From Porphyra umbilicalis (taxonomy: Eukaryota; Rhodophyta; Bangiophyceae; Bangiales; Bangiaceae), in the NCBI GenBank assembly GCA_002049455.2, contig KV918884.1, positions 62,001 to 126,000 on the forward strand: a stretch of 64,000 bases of DNA, given 5' to 3'. Below are positions 41,798 to 53,149 of the stretch, in pieces. The translations under genes and the position numbers were made by a program. The notes under the pieces were generated by a model, which made no database searches, was not told the DNA's origin, and saw only the letters and a list, made by a program, of their open reading frames with translations. Numbering within the stretch: the first letter of the stretch is position 1; every line of letters starts with the position of its first letter.

Positions 41798-43018
41798 TTG
41801 AGGTCCTTCTGGGAGGTCCGCAAAGCGGCGGGGTACGACGCCTGGCCGGCAGCGGAGCGCGAATTTGCGTTCTTCGTCCCTTACTTTGGTGACAGCGCCG
41901 AGTGGTGGCGCTGCAGGTTGCGGTGCAGCCCGGAACGGGGGGTGTGGGTCTATTATCCTGCGGCCGAGTTGCTCTCTGTCGCCTGCAACGAGTATCATGC
42001 CTACCTCGAGGACTAGCACACCCGTCTGCGTCACCGCCCTGCAGTCCGAGTCGGCCACTTCGTGTCTATTGAGGACATCGGGGGTGAGGGCCCCCTGATT
42101 TTCCTATCTCCGGTGGGCCAGGTGACGGCCGGGTCGGACCTGGCGGTAAAAGCCGCGCGGCGCGCGCGTGGCGAGCTTGTTAGCGCCCGGCGGGTGGGTC
42201 ACGGGGCCATCTTTTTGCCCGTTCGTTCCGGCATCGACTTGATGCTGGCGCGTGCCTCCTCTCTGCCGTAGATGATAACGTGGTGCTCGACGCCGCTGTT
42301 GCTCACGAATGTGTATCCTATCTTGGTGCAAGAGCAGCACTCCCAGATCCAGGCGTCCCTCTGCTACCCCATCCAGTGTACGGCGTGAGTCATCAAGAAG
42401 GCTGCCGTCGTGTCAGGGCTGCTGCGCGCGTATCGCGGGACGGTTCGCGTCTTCGAGGCGGCGCCGTGTCACTACTGCCTGACAGATCAGTTCCCGGTTG
42501 ACACACTCGCTGCGGGCGACCTCGCCGCCGCCGACACCCTGGAACAAAACGACGCCATCGCGTGGGCAGTGCCCTGGGTGTCTGTCCACGACAGGCTGCT
42601 CTACCACCACGACGCCACATGTCTAGCCCGGCGCACCCGGCTCCCGCACCAGGTGGGTACCGTGGCGGACCGCCGGTGCCACGAAATTCGTTTTGTGAGC
42701 GTCCCGCGGTCGGAGCAAGCACCGCTGGACGAAAAGCTGGCGCAGCCGCAGCTCGAGGGTGTCGCCGTGAATGCGTAGGCCAAGACGAAGGAGCTGTGGG
42801 GGGTAGGGGCCGGCTTCCACTCATCCGACCCGGAAGCCGTCCCGCCGTCGGTGAAGGGATTAGCAGCGTCTTCCGCGTACCGCGCGCGAAAGCTTCGTCA
42901 CGCCGAGATGGAACGCGGCGCTCCGTCGCAGTCCGTGCCTTACGCTTCTGCGTTTCATGCCGTCGCATCGCGCCCACCGAAGCGCAGTCCACGGCTGACG
43001 TTCCGTCCATCGGGATAG
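41798..43018 (+). pseudogene. Unrecognised protein gene, one frame with four stops
   Basis: A single reading frame carries coding-like sequence from 41798 (MRSFWEVRKAAGYDAWPAAE) to about 43018, interrupted only by TAG 42014-42016, TAG 42269-42271, a TGA near 42385 and TAG 42776-42778. The pieces include FVSIEDIGGEGPLIFLSPVG, a Cys/His-containing APCHYCLTDQFP and a charged C-terminal KGLAASSAYRARKLRHAEME. No frameshift is needed, which is unusual for old TE debris. I recognise no family. It ends at the truncation point of the gypsy E integrase, which reads in the opposite direction. Confidence 0.5.
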
Positions 43019-46000
43019 CATATACCAGATTGATGAACCGTTCAATGAGCACCAGAATAAACCGGTGGCCGGCGACCGTCTTGGCAAGGGGCCCGTAGAC
43101 GTCCATCGCAATGTCCTGAAAGAGCGTATTGGCGGGAAACAGGTTGGGGAGCGAACGCTGTGTCGGAGGCGGACCCTGCTGCCGGGCACAGCTGTCGTAT
43201 TTCCAAACTTAGAAGAAGACATCGGCCGCCATGCCAACTCATTCGTGATACCGCCGCATCGCCGCATACGTACGGGACTCGCCATAGTGCCCCGCAAGAG
43301 GCGCTTCGTGCTCCAAGCGGAGAACTGTATTCTGCAAGGAGGACGGGACCACAACTTGGTGCGCATCGACCGGCATCACGCGTCGGCGGAGGATTCCGCC
43401 GTGGTCTTCGAAGAACAGGATGCGCCGGCCGGCATTCAGAGCCTCGACGATATATATGCAGTATCCATGACCGGCTTGAGCCGAAAGCACCGCGTCGCGG
43501 TCGATGACACGGAACGTGCTGCCGCCTACGTACTCTGCGGCGTCGAGCCTTCGGCCGTGTTGGCCAGGGATCGTCATGAATATATCTTGAAGGGACGTAT
43601 CCGTGCACTTCATCCGTATATTCTTCGGATACGCGCCGAGGACGCATATCCTAAATTCATGAAGAGACAGAGAAAAAAGGGTACATCCATTCTGTCCCAC
43701 AAGAATTGCGAGGTCAAGTCAGATCTGCCTCCCTGACATAGTAGACACGAAAATGAAATATGCCATGTTTGCAAACTTTTCGCTCCACCCGTACACCGGT
43801 AAAACGCTGTCGAGCTCACTTTTCACGTGTTGACATTCGCGACATTTATGTGCAAACATTTTGCGGCCACAAACGTGTGGCACGAGCGTCAGACTGGTCC
43901 TTAGGACGACCGTCGACAAAAACGGCGGGGAACCGCCTGGACCGCGCCCGTTGCGGGGCACACATCAAATGTGATTGTTACGTCGTACGTGACGTGCATT
44001 TACAAATCGAAAAGTGTATGAATGCCGTCTTTATCTGGCTCTAAGTGTCATGTCAGGCGGACATGTAGGAATATAATCGCGTGAATCTATCGTATCCTCA
44101 TACAGTTGTATTCTACGTCATAATCCGGCTTCGCTGGCAGGGTTCCGTATGCGGATCTGAGTCAAGGAAGTTATCTGTATTCAGGCACAAAGAATCGGCG
44201 TGTTCTGGCTTCCTAGTTCACTCAGAAATCCCTATTCTGAGAACCCATGTTGTTGGCCGGCGTGGTGAAGACGGAAATAGCATCGTCAGACGCGGTCTCG
44301 TCGCTTCACCCTGACTCCTCGCGGGAGATACGATCCGCCATGTACTGCGTCATTCTCGGCTGATGAGAGACGTCAAGCGCCAACACGCCCATGCGCAAGC
44401 TCCAGCATGCCAGCCTGGGGGTTACCTGACCCCTCGATGTCGAGGATCCACCGCGGGCAGACGCGGTCCGTGAGCACGAGGAAGCGGTTACCCTCGCGGT
44501 TAGGGCGGGGCTTGAGCGACGCCCAGACGACCGCCAGTCACGAAATTTCCGGTACCCCATGAGGAAGCTCTTCTTGCGCCAGCAGCCGGCTGATAGACTC
44601 TAGTGGCTGGAACTTTCCGTTTTCCTCATCCTGGAGCAGAGCGAGCCCCACTTGCGTCCCGCAGGCGTCCACGTCGAGAACATACTCCCGCCCGCGTCGC
44701 CGGGTGGCAAGGACCGGCGGGGCCGTGAGTGCGTCCATGAGCCATTCGACCGCCAGCTGCTGCAGTGGCGTTGCCGGGGGCACAAGGACAGGCCCCGTTG
44801 ACTTCATGAGGTCCGTCCATGGCGCTTCCATACCGCCGAAGTTAAAAACGAGCCTACGGAAGATGTCAAAAATCCCCACGAAGCTCCGCACTTGTGCGCT
44901 GGTCGTGGAGAAGTGCTCCTCACGCAGTGCCTGCATATGCGCGTCCATCACCGCGCGCCTGCTCTGCGTGAAATCGTGCCCGAGATTTTCCAGAGTCATT
45001 CAAGGAAAAACTGGCTTTTCGGCTGGCGAAGGGTCACTTAAGTATTGCGCAGCAGGCGCAGGACGCGGTTGACATGGCCGACATGCTCCTCTCTCGTCTC
45101 GGAGTACACGATGACGTCCGAACGGAATATGCGGCAGCTTTGCCACTTCACACCGGAGAGGATGAGACCCAGCTCCCGCTGGAATGAGGCGGGCGCGTGC
45201 GTCAAGCCGCACGGCATCCGTTTGTACTGGAACGCGCCCTCGTAGCACCCGAAAGCCGTCTTCTCGCGGTCCTTGAACGCGAGCGCGACCTGCCAGTAGC
45301 TGGAATTACAATCCAGTGTCGAGAACATGGATGCCTCTCCAAGGCTCTTTATGCTCTTGTCCCTCCGAGGCAGTGGGTTCAAGTCCGTTTTCGTCCAGAC
45401 GTTCAGCAGTCGATGATCGACGCAAATTCGGAGGGTGCCATTTTTTTGGGGACGAGCAAAATCGGACAGCCCCATTCCGACGACGTCAACTCGGTGACGT
45501 CCGCCTCCAGCGGCTGCCTGACCGCGGACGTCTCGGCCTCTCCTTCAGTGTCGGCCGCGCGGCTTGGCGCGAAGCGAATGGGCCTGGGGCCGGCTTTGAC
45601 TTCAAAGCGGTGCTGCGTAGCCTCGATGACGCCAAGCGCCAGGCCCATCCACAGGGCCTTGTGCTGGTCCAGCATACGCAGGGTCCGCGTGTGCAGCGCC
45701 GGGTCGGCGTCAGTGAGGTCTACATTCTTCACTCGCAATGAGGGCGCGGGCCGCGCAGCGGCTGGCGAGGCGCGCTCTTCGACCGCGTCAGGAAATTGCG
45801 CTGGAAACGCGGGCCGGCTGTCCGCTGGTGAGGCCGGGCCCGTGCTTCGCAACGGTGAGGGGTCGTGCCGGGTGCGTGACGCCGTTATCACCAAGCCCTC
45901 ATGGGCAGTGGCCTTCGCAAATGCGGGGGCGAGCATCGTCCCTTGACGATCTCCGTGCGGCACCTGCGCGCCCGCTCTTGTCAGCAGCTCAACGAAGCAG

Positions 46001-46077
46001 AGGTTGGCCTGCTGCCGGAGGGCGACCTCGCGCTCGCCGATTCCTGTCAAAATGACCAGAAAGGATTGCATCGGCAA
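42970..46077 (-). pseudogene. Ty3/gypsy E pol remnant: RT, RNase H, truncated integrase
   Basis: A relative of gypsy A. The pre-RT segment (46077-45480) aligns with the A segment just after its MITE. RT (45475-45038) has DREKTAFGCYEGAFQYKRMP, but its catalytic box reads FRSD where A has YLDD. RNase H (44999-44310) has a frame change near 44540. After MITE 1c come the integrase zinc region (43500-43245, H..H) and the start of the core (MDVYGPLAKT, then AIPMDGTSAVDCA). The sequence stops abruptly near 42975, before the second catalytic Asp. Stops and at least four frame changes are present, so it is inert. Confidence 0.85.
43565..44249 (+). mobile_element. hAT-type MITE 1c in gypsy E
   Basis: 685 bp, diverged ends CAGGGATCGTCATGAATATA and inverted CATGGGTTCTCAGAATAGGG. 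The target duplication GTGTTGGC (43557-43564) is matched by TTGTTGGC (44250-44257), 7 of 8. The internal ACGCGCC-GAGGACGCATAT and CACATCAAATGTGA blocks match MITE 1b. An older copy, inserted between RNase H and integrase. Confidence 0.85.
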
Positions 46078-47038
46078 AATGTCACGTAAGTCGTTGGCGA
46101 TGGTGCCACCATGTGTTTTAAACAGGCGCGAAGCGCGAGTGCGTTCCGGCCGACTGAAATGAGGCAGAATTCTGGGTCTACGACGATGCAGAAAACGACA
46201 AGGGATTGCTTGTCCAGGCCAAGAAAGGCCACGATGCCGTGCTTGTGGAAACTGAAAAGCTGCACTTCGCCGCCGCGAGACGAGGTGTTCAATGCCCTCG
46301 CATCATGTGCGACGGCGGTAGCGTGGCGGCGGAAGCAAGTTTGCTCGCGCAGGGCGTTTTCACCGATGATCTGCCGGAGCCCCCCGTCGCCACGAGGCTG
46401 TGGCGATCGGGGGTGCTGCAGTTGGAAGATGCGTGGCCCCTCAGCTGTAGACAGCACACCTCTGGGTTCCGTCCAAAATATTCTGATCCGGGCCAGCAAC
46501 GGAAGGGCCGGTCTCGATCTCGGGAAGATCGGATTCAGTCGGGGGCGGGGCTTTTCTCCAGTGGTTTTCCCAACCCCCCTCCTATTTGGTTGAATTTTTC
46601 GCATTGGAGGGATACATCTGTTAGGTGCATTTGCGGTGGCTACTTTGGCTGCCCGCGTTCAGATTGGGCAGGGATTCATTGACCGTAGGGACGCCGTTCT
46701 CGTGGCCGTTATACGAAACCAACTGTGCATTGGACTACGATTTCGCCATGTGCTTTGCCGTGCTCCTCTCTTCCCGTTATGAAAAGGTTGAGCTGTGGGT
46801 CGATATCCGGGGCAGTTCCTTCGAAGGACCGAGCTGATCAAGCGGTCACCTCGGCAAGACGAAGAACCAACGTGGTGATGCGTGAACCCGCTACAGTTTC
46901 CGGTGGAGCAGCAGGACATTCCGGCCGGTGCCACGCCCGTACGAGAAACCCAGCTTCCCGATCGTCTGTTGGTTTGTGAATTCAAGGCGACGTGGATGTC
47001 TGCGTCGGTCTGTCGTCGACTACCACCCTGCCACTACG
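46078..47038. other. Spacer between the divergent gypsy E and gypsy F remnants
   Basis: A minus-strand frame (46604-46047) may be a decayed Gag/protease part of gypsy E, but no DTG or zinc knuckle is visible. LTRs and leaders of E and F would be expected here; I could not delimit any. Confidence 0.3.
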
Positions 47039-48216
47039 ATGGCGTCGCCGCCCGACCTCCCCATGTTGGACGCGACCGCTAGCGGCATGCCGGCGGTTAC
47101 ATCCACGGGGACCCCAGCGGTCGCTGCGACAGGAAGATTCGCAGATAGATCAGGTATTCCCTTCTCTGCACCTCGGCCATTGGCGGACATCGTAGGCGAA
47201 GCGGTACGGTGGGTCGCGCCAGAGGCCGATGCCTGTGTTCCTAGACGTCTCGATGAACGGATGGGACTGGCGGATCAAGGTCAAGGTCCGGCGACGCCTA
47301 CAGCGATGGAGGATCTGGACATGGTGCTGTAGACGTTCACAGAGTCTTTATTGGCCGACGCTTCTCGGGTCGTCGCGGAAAGCGCCGCGGGCTCTGCCCA
47401 AGATGCGCCTCTTCAAGGTTTCCCCTTGGACACACGGAAGAGCCGCAGCAAGGGCGAGTCACGGCGTCTCCGTAGTCCCTTGTCGTCATCGCCGTCAATG
47501 TCTCCCTCGCCGTCACCAGCATCAACCTACAACAAAGACGACCGTTTGGGGCGCAAGGTGGGGTCCGACAATTTGCAGTCCTCAAGTGCCCGGACGATCG
47601 CTTCAAGGCCGTCCCGGACTACCGATCGAACCGCGTACGGAACTGTCACTCGACCTTCGGGGCGTCGCAGGCCCGCAAGATGGGACGGACGACTTTGAAC
47701 ATGAAGATCTCCTTCGAGGGTACCTAGATGGTCAACGGAAAGGAACCACTCACGGTCTTCTTGTGGCTCCGAAATTTCGGCAAGGTCTGCGATGACAACG
47801 AATTGTCGGAGGGAATGAGTATGTGCCTAATTCCCAACTTGTTCGCGGGCGACACTGAAGCGCGTCTCACTCGAAACCTACTGCGGTCGGATATTGGACA
47901 GAGGTCTCTTGGATATTTCCCTGCGGCGGTCAATTGGTTGGTGTCGATATACGCGGAGCCGCATGCTTTAGGACTGACGCAGGACAAGGACAGCGGGGCG
48001 ACGCTCGTGGACAACCACGGGGTGGACGCTGTCGTGGCGCGCCAACTAATCCTTGCCAAGATTTGCGGCAACATCCACTCAGAGGAAATGATGAAACAGC
48101 AGCTGATCAAAGGCCTACCGGAGTACCTACGGAAGGATGCATTCGCGTACAACTCGGCGCAACGAAGCTACCAGCAGTTGCCATCCTTCGTTGGGGGGAA
48201 GTATCGGGCCGCCTAG
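47039..48216 (+). pseudogene. Ty3/gypsy F Gag
   Basis: The frame opens with ATG 47039 (MASPPDLPMLDATASG) and runs through an in-frame TAG near 47330 to about 47700, Ser/Pro-rich. After a frame change the capsid-like part reads from about 47728: FLWLRNFGKVCDDNELSEG, then IPNLFAGDTEARLTR and WLVSIYAEPHALGLTQD. It ends at 48216. That order of Trp/Leu-rich and Tyr-Ala-Glu-Pro blocks is the retrotransposon Gag (PF03732-like) pattern of plant and algal gypsy elements. 48217-48935 holds the expected nucleocapsid region but is too damaged to read; I see only scattered Cys residues there. Confidence 0.75.
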
Positions 48217-48935
48217 GATGTCATGGCGTTGGCTAACCGGATGTCCCCTGAGGGATCATCGCGGTAGGGGCTGACGTCGAAGGGGCCTGGCGGCCTGTCG
48301 ATCAACCAGCTGAACTCTCCGTGGAGGAAGGACGACACTGCCACTCACGACATGGCCGCGGCGCTGCTGTCGGGTACCCCGGGGCTTCGTGCAGCCAAAG
48401 AGTTACCCTCGGCGGGAGGCCCCGAAAGGCTTCCCGTTATGCGCCATGTGCTGGACACTCGGGCAACGGGTCCTTGATTGAAAGATTGAGACGGACAAGT
48501 AGCGCGACATCTTGAAAACCGCGCGGAGCACCTTCCTTCGACAGAGGATCACGTGGGCGGGCGCCGGTCCGGATCGCACCTCCTTCTTGGCCCTTCTGCC
48601 CGACGACCTGTTGGGAAGCCGGAAGAGCGGAGCACCCTGCCCATTGCAACCCCGGCCGAGGGGCACCGCGGGGCGGGAAACGCCTGTGTGAGGTATCTTC
48701 GCAATCTTTCTCACCCCCACCTGTCCGCTCCAATTTCCCGTTCGCCGCCCATCACGTCACATTTGCCTCCTCGGGGGTAACCGTGCCGTGGCCTGTCCCG
48801 GCCCGATGTCCCTGCTGTCGTGCGCGCTACCTCTCGAAGTTCCCTGGGGCGCTGTTGTTGTTACGAGAGAAGATGTTCGAGATTGGGGCGTCGTACCAGT
48901 TTGCGTCGTGACAGACCCCCATCCCTACGAGAGCG

Positions 48936-49331
48936 GTGGTCGCCACTGACACTGGACCCAGCGTGATTCGCTTGGATATCTCGCCCGAGGAGTGGACCGA
49001 GTATGCATCACGGGCGCCGCCCCGGACTCAAGTGAGCGAAGCCTCGGGGCGGCTGCTCCAGGTGAACGCGGAGGTGTTTCTGACCATTTCCGGCGGGGGT
49101 ACCGCCATGGAGTGTGAGCTCCTCGTGGTCAAGGCACTGTCGGTACCGCTCGTCCTCCGGTGGGACCTACAGCGGAACTACGTGGGCACCATATCCTTAA
49201 AGAAGCTGACGATAACAAAGAATGAAGGTACGTGCACGGTGGCGGTGCAAAGTTGGACGGGGAACACGCGGCGCTCGCTCCCACGTCAAGAAAGCAAGCC
49301 GAAGACGAAAGTTCGGGTTATCCAGCTTTGA
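48936..49331 (+). pseudogene. Ty3/gypsy F protease
   Basis: The 131-codon frame starts VATDTGPSVIRLDIS. Asp-Thr-Gly at 48945-48953 is the retropepsin catalytic triplet. A later LVLRWDLQRNY (about 49150-49180) stands where LLG.DFL is usual, so the second motif is degenerate. A Lys/Arg-rich end leads to a frame change; the protease-RT linker continues in another frame (49232-49651) up to MITE 4. Confidence 0.75.
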
Positions 49332-49632
49332 CAAGGGGTAGCCGTGGGACGGCGGTATATCCAGGCAATGGAAGTGTGCTGAAGCGTCAAAGGGGTCCAC
49401 CGTGTGCGCGAACGCGCCGTCTGAATGAGCGAATGGAAAGAGCTGTTGCACAACGCCGTCGTGAAGCGCTCCCCCAATTCTCCGCGGTCCCTCTACCTGA
49501 CGAATGTCGGGGAAGTGCCGGTCCACCTGACCAAAATGTATGTCGCCGGAACCGCGACGGCCTACAATGGGCCGCTGCACGTCGTCAAGAACATGAGGAA
49601 CCCGTGGCGTTCCCAACGATGGGCGTGGGCAC

Positions 49633-50373
49633 CAGGGGCATTCATGAATGAATGATGCTCTGATAAAATGAATTGATTTACTGGGATATACTGACATTCA
49701 AGAACAACGAGCCTGATTCTACATACTCTCATCTGAATGGTACCGCCATCTATTGGTCCCGAAGTCGATAGACGCAAGGCCAACGACTTAGCCTGCGCGG
49801 CATCCAGGTGTCCAACTAACTCAGGAGACTGCACTTGCCAGGTGCATCACGGCACTCAAAGTCGGGACGAAAGACGCAGGTACATGTTCGAAATGGCTGC
49901 ACAGTAATGAGCAAACTCAGGGCCGATTTACGACAGTAAATCGTTGTGACCAGCGTCGCGCGTGGCCCACCATGTAAGGCCCACAAGCATGAGAACAAGT
50001 ATCCAGCCCAAAGGCCGACGGAGTTACCAAAATGGACAGCGAGGCCAATGCCCGTTGCCTCATACAGACTTTCGCACTCTCACTGCCCCTCATGGTCTGG
50101 CGTGGGCCGCGTTCGCAACTTTCAGCACAACCCGCTCCTTCCTTGTTTTTTGGCAACACGACTTGAGAGTACATCCTATCGGACAAACTTGTTCAGAAAT
50201 CAGATGCATTCTGGATAGAATCCGTGTTCTTTTTCATATCCTTCTTTTATCTGCTGCGCATATGTAGCTTATCCGTTTTCAAGATGTTCCGGCAAAAGTC
50301 TTATCTGATTCAAAAAATCCTGGTGTTCAGTATATCTGAATGGTCACACATTTGGCAGATTCATAAGCTCCTG
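49633..50373. mobile_element. MITE 4 (hAT-type) in gypsy F
   Basis: 741 bp, ends CAGGGGCATTCATGAATGAA and inverted CAGGAGCTTATGAATCTGCC, with a perfect 8-bp duplication GTGGGCAC at 49625-49632 and 50374-50381. Removing 749 bp restores the flanking frame. Non-coding. Its CAGGGGC end resembles the left end of the autonomous hAT element at 52781. Confidence 0.92.
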
Positions 50374-51886
50374 GTGGGCACCCGAGGCAAGCCCGACGAG
50401 AAGGTCAAGACATGCCGGCAAGACGACCAGGGAATCAACATGAAACAACCCCCGCCTCACCCGGCGGACAAGTCGTATCCTAAGCCAAAGGGCCACTGGG
50501 ACGCTGTCTTTGATGCGCTTCGCGGTGGCGTTGACAGCCTTTTCGTGGAGTACAAGGCTTCGCGGGCGTGACAGCTTAGCAAGGTCGATGTCACCCCGCA
50601 TCGGATCGAGAGGAACCCCGGGGCACGGCCACGGCGTGCCCAACCCTATCGGGCGAGCTTTGCCTCGAGGGACGTCGTCGCCAAGGAGGTGCAACGTCAA
50701 CGGGACCTCGGGGTGATCGAGCCCTCGAAGGCCGAGTGGGCCATTCCTGTGGTCCTCATAACGAAACGCGACGGGACAATGCGGTTTTCCGTGCATTACA
50801 GCCAACTCAATGAGGTGACGGTGCGGGACGTGTGTCCGTTGCCACGTATGGACAATTGAATTGACTTCCTCGGGGACGCCAAGGTGTTTTCGACGCTTGA
50901 CTGCAACTCGAGTTATCGGCAGATCCCTGTGGCGGACAAGGACCTCGACAACACGACCTTTGTTTGTCATGATGGGACCTATCAATGCATTCGCCTTCTA
51001 TTTCTTCTCTCAGACGCCCCAACAACCTTCTAACGGGCCATCAACATAATCCTCGGGGGACTCAAGTGAAAGAGTTAACTCGTGTGCCTCGACGACATCA
51101 TCGTCTTTTTGCAGTCGGTGGGGGAACACGTGGAAGACCTTCGGGAGGTCTGCATGGCGCTTCGTGGCGCCGGTGTCTTCTTCAAGGCGAAGAACTGCCA
51201 CTTCTTCCAACAGGACGCGAGGTATTTGGGCCACATCGTGCGCCGGGGGGAGCTGAAGGTACGAGACAAAGACGACCGCGATCTCAAGGAGGCGTCAACC
51301 TCGCGGTGCAAAAAGGACCTAAATCGCTTTCTCAGGATGTACAACGTCTATCGGAGGCTCGTCAAGCTCTACGCCTAAGTGGCGCGACCGTTGGCCGCGA
51401 TGTTGAGGTCCTAAAACCCCTATCGGTGAGCGACGCTGTCAGGCGAGGCCTTGGGGGTGTTCGAAGAGCTCAAGAGGCGGCTAACGGAGGCACACATCGT
51501 CGCTCTACCGCGGCGCTAGGGGGCCTACGCGCTGGACACGGACGCACGTCAACGCGGTGGAGCCGAACTCCAGCACGACGAAGCGGGAGTGCCTGGCGGT
51601 AGTATGGGCGTCCTTCCTTCTCCGACCGTCCGTCAAGGGGCCTTGCTTCACGGTACGCTCCGACGACGCGGCGCTCAATTGGATGCTGCATATGAACGGG
51701 GCCTACGGGAGGCTGGCGCGGTGGCGGTTGTGGTTGGCAAAGTTTGACTACGTGGTGAAGACGCGGCTGGGTGCGTCACACTATAAGGCGGACACGATGT
51801 CGCGCATCTCAACACCCGCGGGAGACAAGAGGGCAGGACATGTCGCGGTACCCTGTCTGGCCTTGCCTAGCTCGCCGGCCACGTAG
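50374..51886 (+). pseudogene. Ty3/gypsy F RT and RNase H
   Basis: The RT part reads VQRQRDLGVIEPSKAEWAIP (about 50690-50750), RDGTMRFSVHYSQLNEVTVR, FSTLDCNSSYRQIPVADKD and CLDDIIVF (about 51080-51105; Tyr of YLDD changed to Cys). RNase H includes STTKRECLAVVWASFLLRPS (about 51575-51635) and the SHYKADTMSR block near 51780. Stops are TGA near 50572, 50860 and 51067 and TAA near 51030 and 51375; frame changes lie around 51400-51560. Catalytic Asp residues remain, but the gene is dead. Confidence 0.85.
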
Positions 51887-52780
51887 TATGTACCGCCGGA
51901 GGCCAGAGGGGGCTCCTATCCCCCCTAACACTCGCTGAGATCCTCGAGGGGCAAGCGGAGAACAGGTGGTGCACGGAGGTCCGCGCGAATACGGACAGAA
52001 ACGACTAGTCTCGGTTCCGCGAGGACCCGAACGGCCTGCTGGTGCGCAAAGAGCCGCTGGAAGGTGCCGTGCTAGTCTACGTGCCGACCCACATGCGCTA
52101 CGGGACGATGATGCGGTAACACTACTTGTCGTAAGCCGGGCCCCCGGGGGCGAACAAGGTGAGCACGTAGATGCGACTGTGGTTTTAATGAGAATCTATG
52201 ACCTTGGGCGTTTACACCTTCGTGGCAAACTGCACATAGTGCGCAGGGAGCCGCGTCGGCAACCGATGTGAGACGTACCACCTCAATAATATCCTCCCGA
52301 CGGCACCACTGACGGATCTGTGTATGGACCTGCTCGGGCCCCTCCCCCGGACGGCGGCTGAGAACAAACTCATGTGGTCAAGGTGGACCGCTTCTGCTAG
52401 ATAACGCGAGCCTTTCCCCTCGAGCAGGTCGACGCGGTGACCATCGCGACAGCGTTTTTGGACTACTGGGTGGCGGCCAAAGGGCCCCCAGCGACGATTG
52501 TGTCCGACTACGGTCCCCAGTTCCGCTTGACGTTCTTCCGACGGGTTCGCTCACTCCTTAGGATCTCCAAGCAGCACTCTACGACGTATCATCCGCAGAC
52601 GAACGACCAACTGGAACAGTACAATCGGACCATCGTGGGGCAGCTACGGACATACGTGGAGGACCGCCAAGACCGATTGGATGAGCTCGTGTCGATGCTG
52701 ACGCTGGCCTATAACAGTCGGCCGCAGCAGAGCACCGGGGTGGCGCCCCTCGAGTTCGTCACACCCGAGCGGGTGCGAAC
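51887..52780 (+). pseudogene. Ty3/gypsy F integrase, core
   Basis: 51887-52300 is the damaged zinc-binding region with frame changes. The core shows MDLLGPLPRT (first Asp, about 52325), then in the 52437 frame VSDYGPQFRLTFFRR (second Asp) and NDQLEQYNRT (Glu, about 52600-52630), and LTLAYNSRPQQSTGVAPLEF. The frame is cut at 52780 by the hAT element and resumes at 60745 in register (7,972 bp apart). Confidence 0.85.
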
Positions 52781-53149
52781 CAGGGGCTTTCAGATCAGCG
52801 ATTTCATGCAACAATCAGATACAATCTTTGGCTGTCAGAGAGCATTCCAGATATATTTTTTGACACGGGCTCGATTCCAGATTAAGATATCTCCTCTTCA
52901 TCGGAGTCCAGATCAGAGTTTTTTTCTGAATCATGTATTCGTACGATTTTTGATATAATCGAATAGTCTAATCCGATTGATTCGGACGGATTCCGGAAGC
53001 GCCAGTCCAGAAAATAGGCACGACGCGCGTGCAACAGTGCTGCTCTCGTGATGTCCAACCGGCCAGCTGGCCTTCGCGCAGGGCCGCTTCTGGAGGGTTC
53101 CTGAAAGATCTTTTGGCACTGATGCGAGGATGGCAAGAGCCATGAGCTG

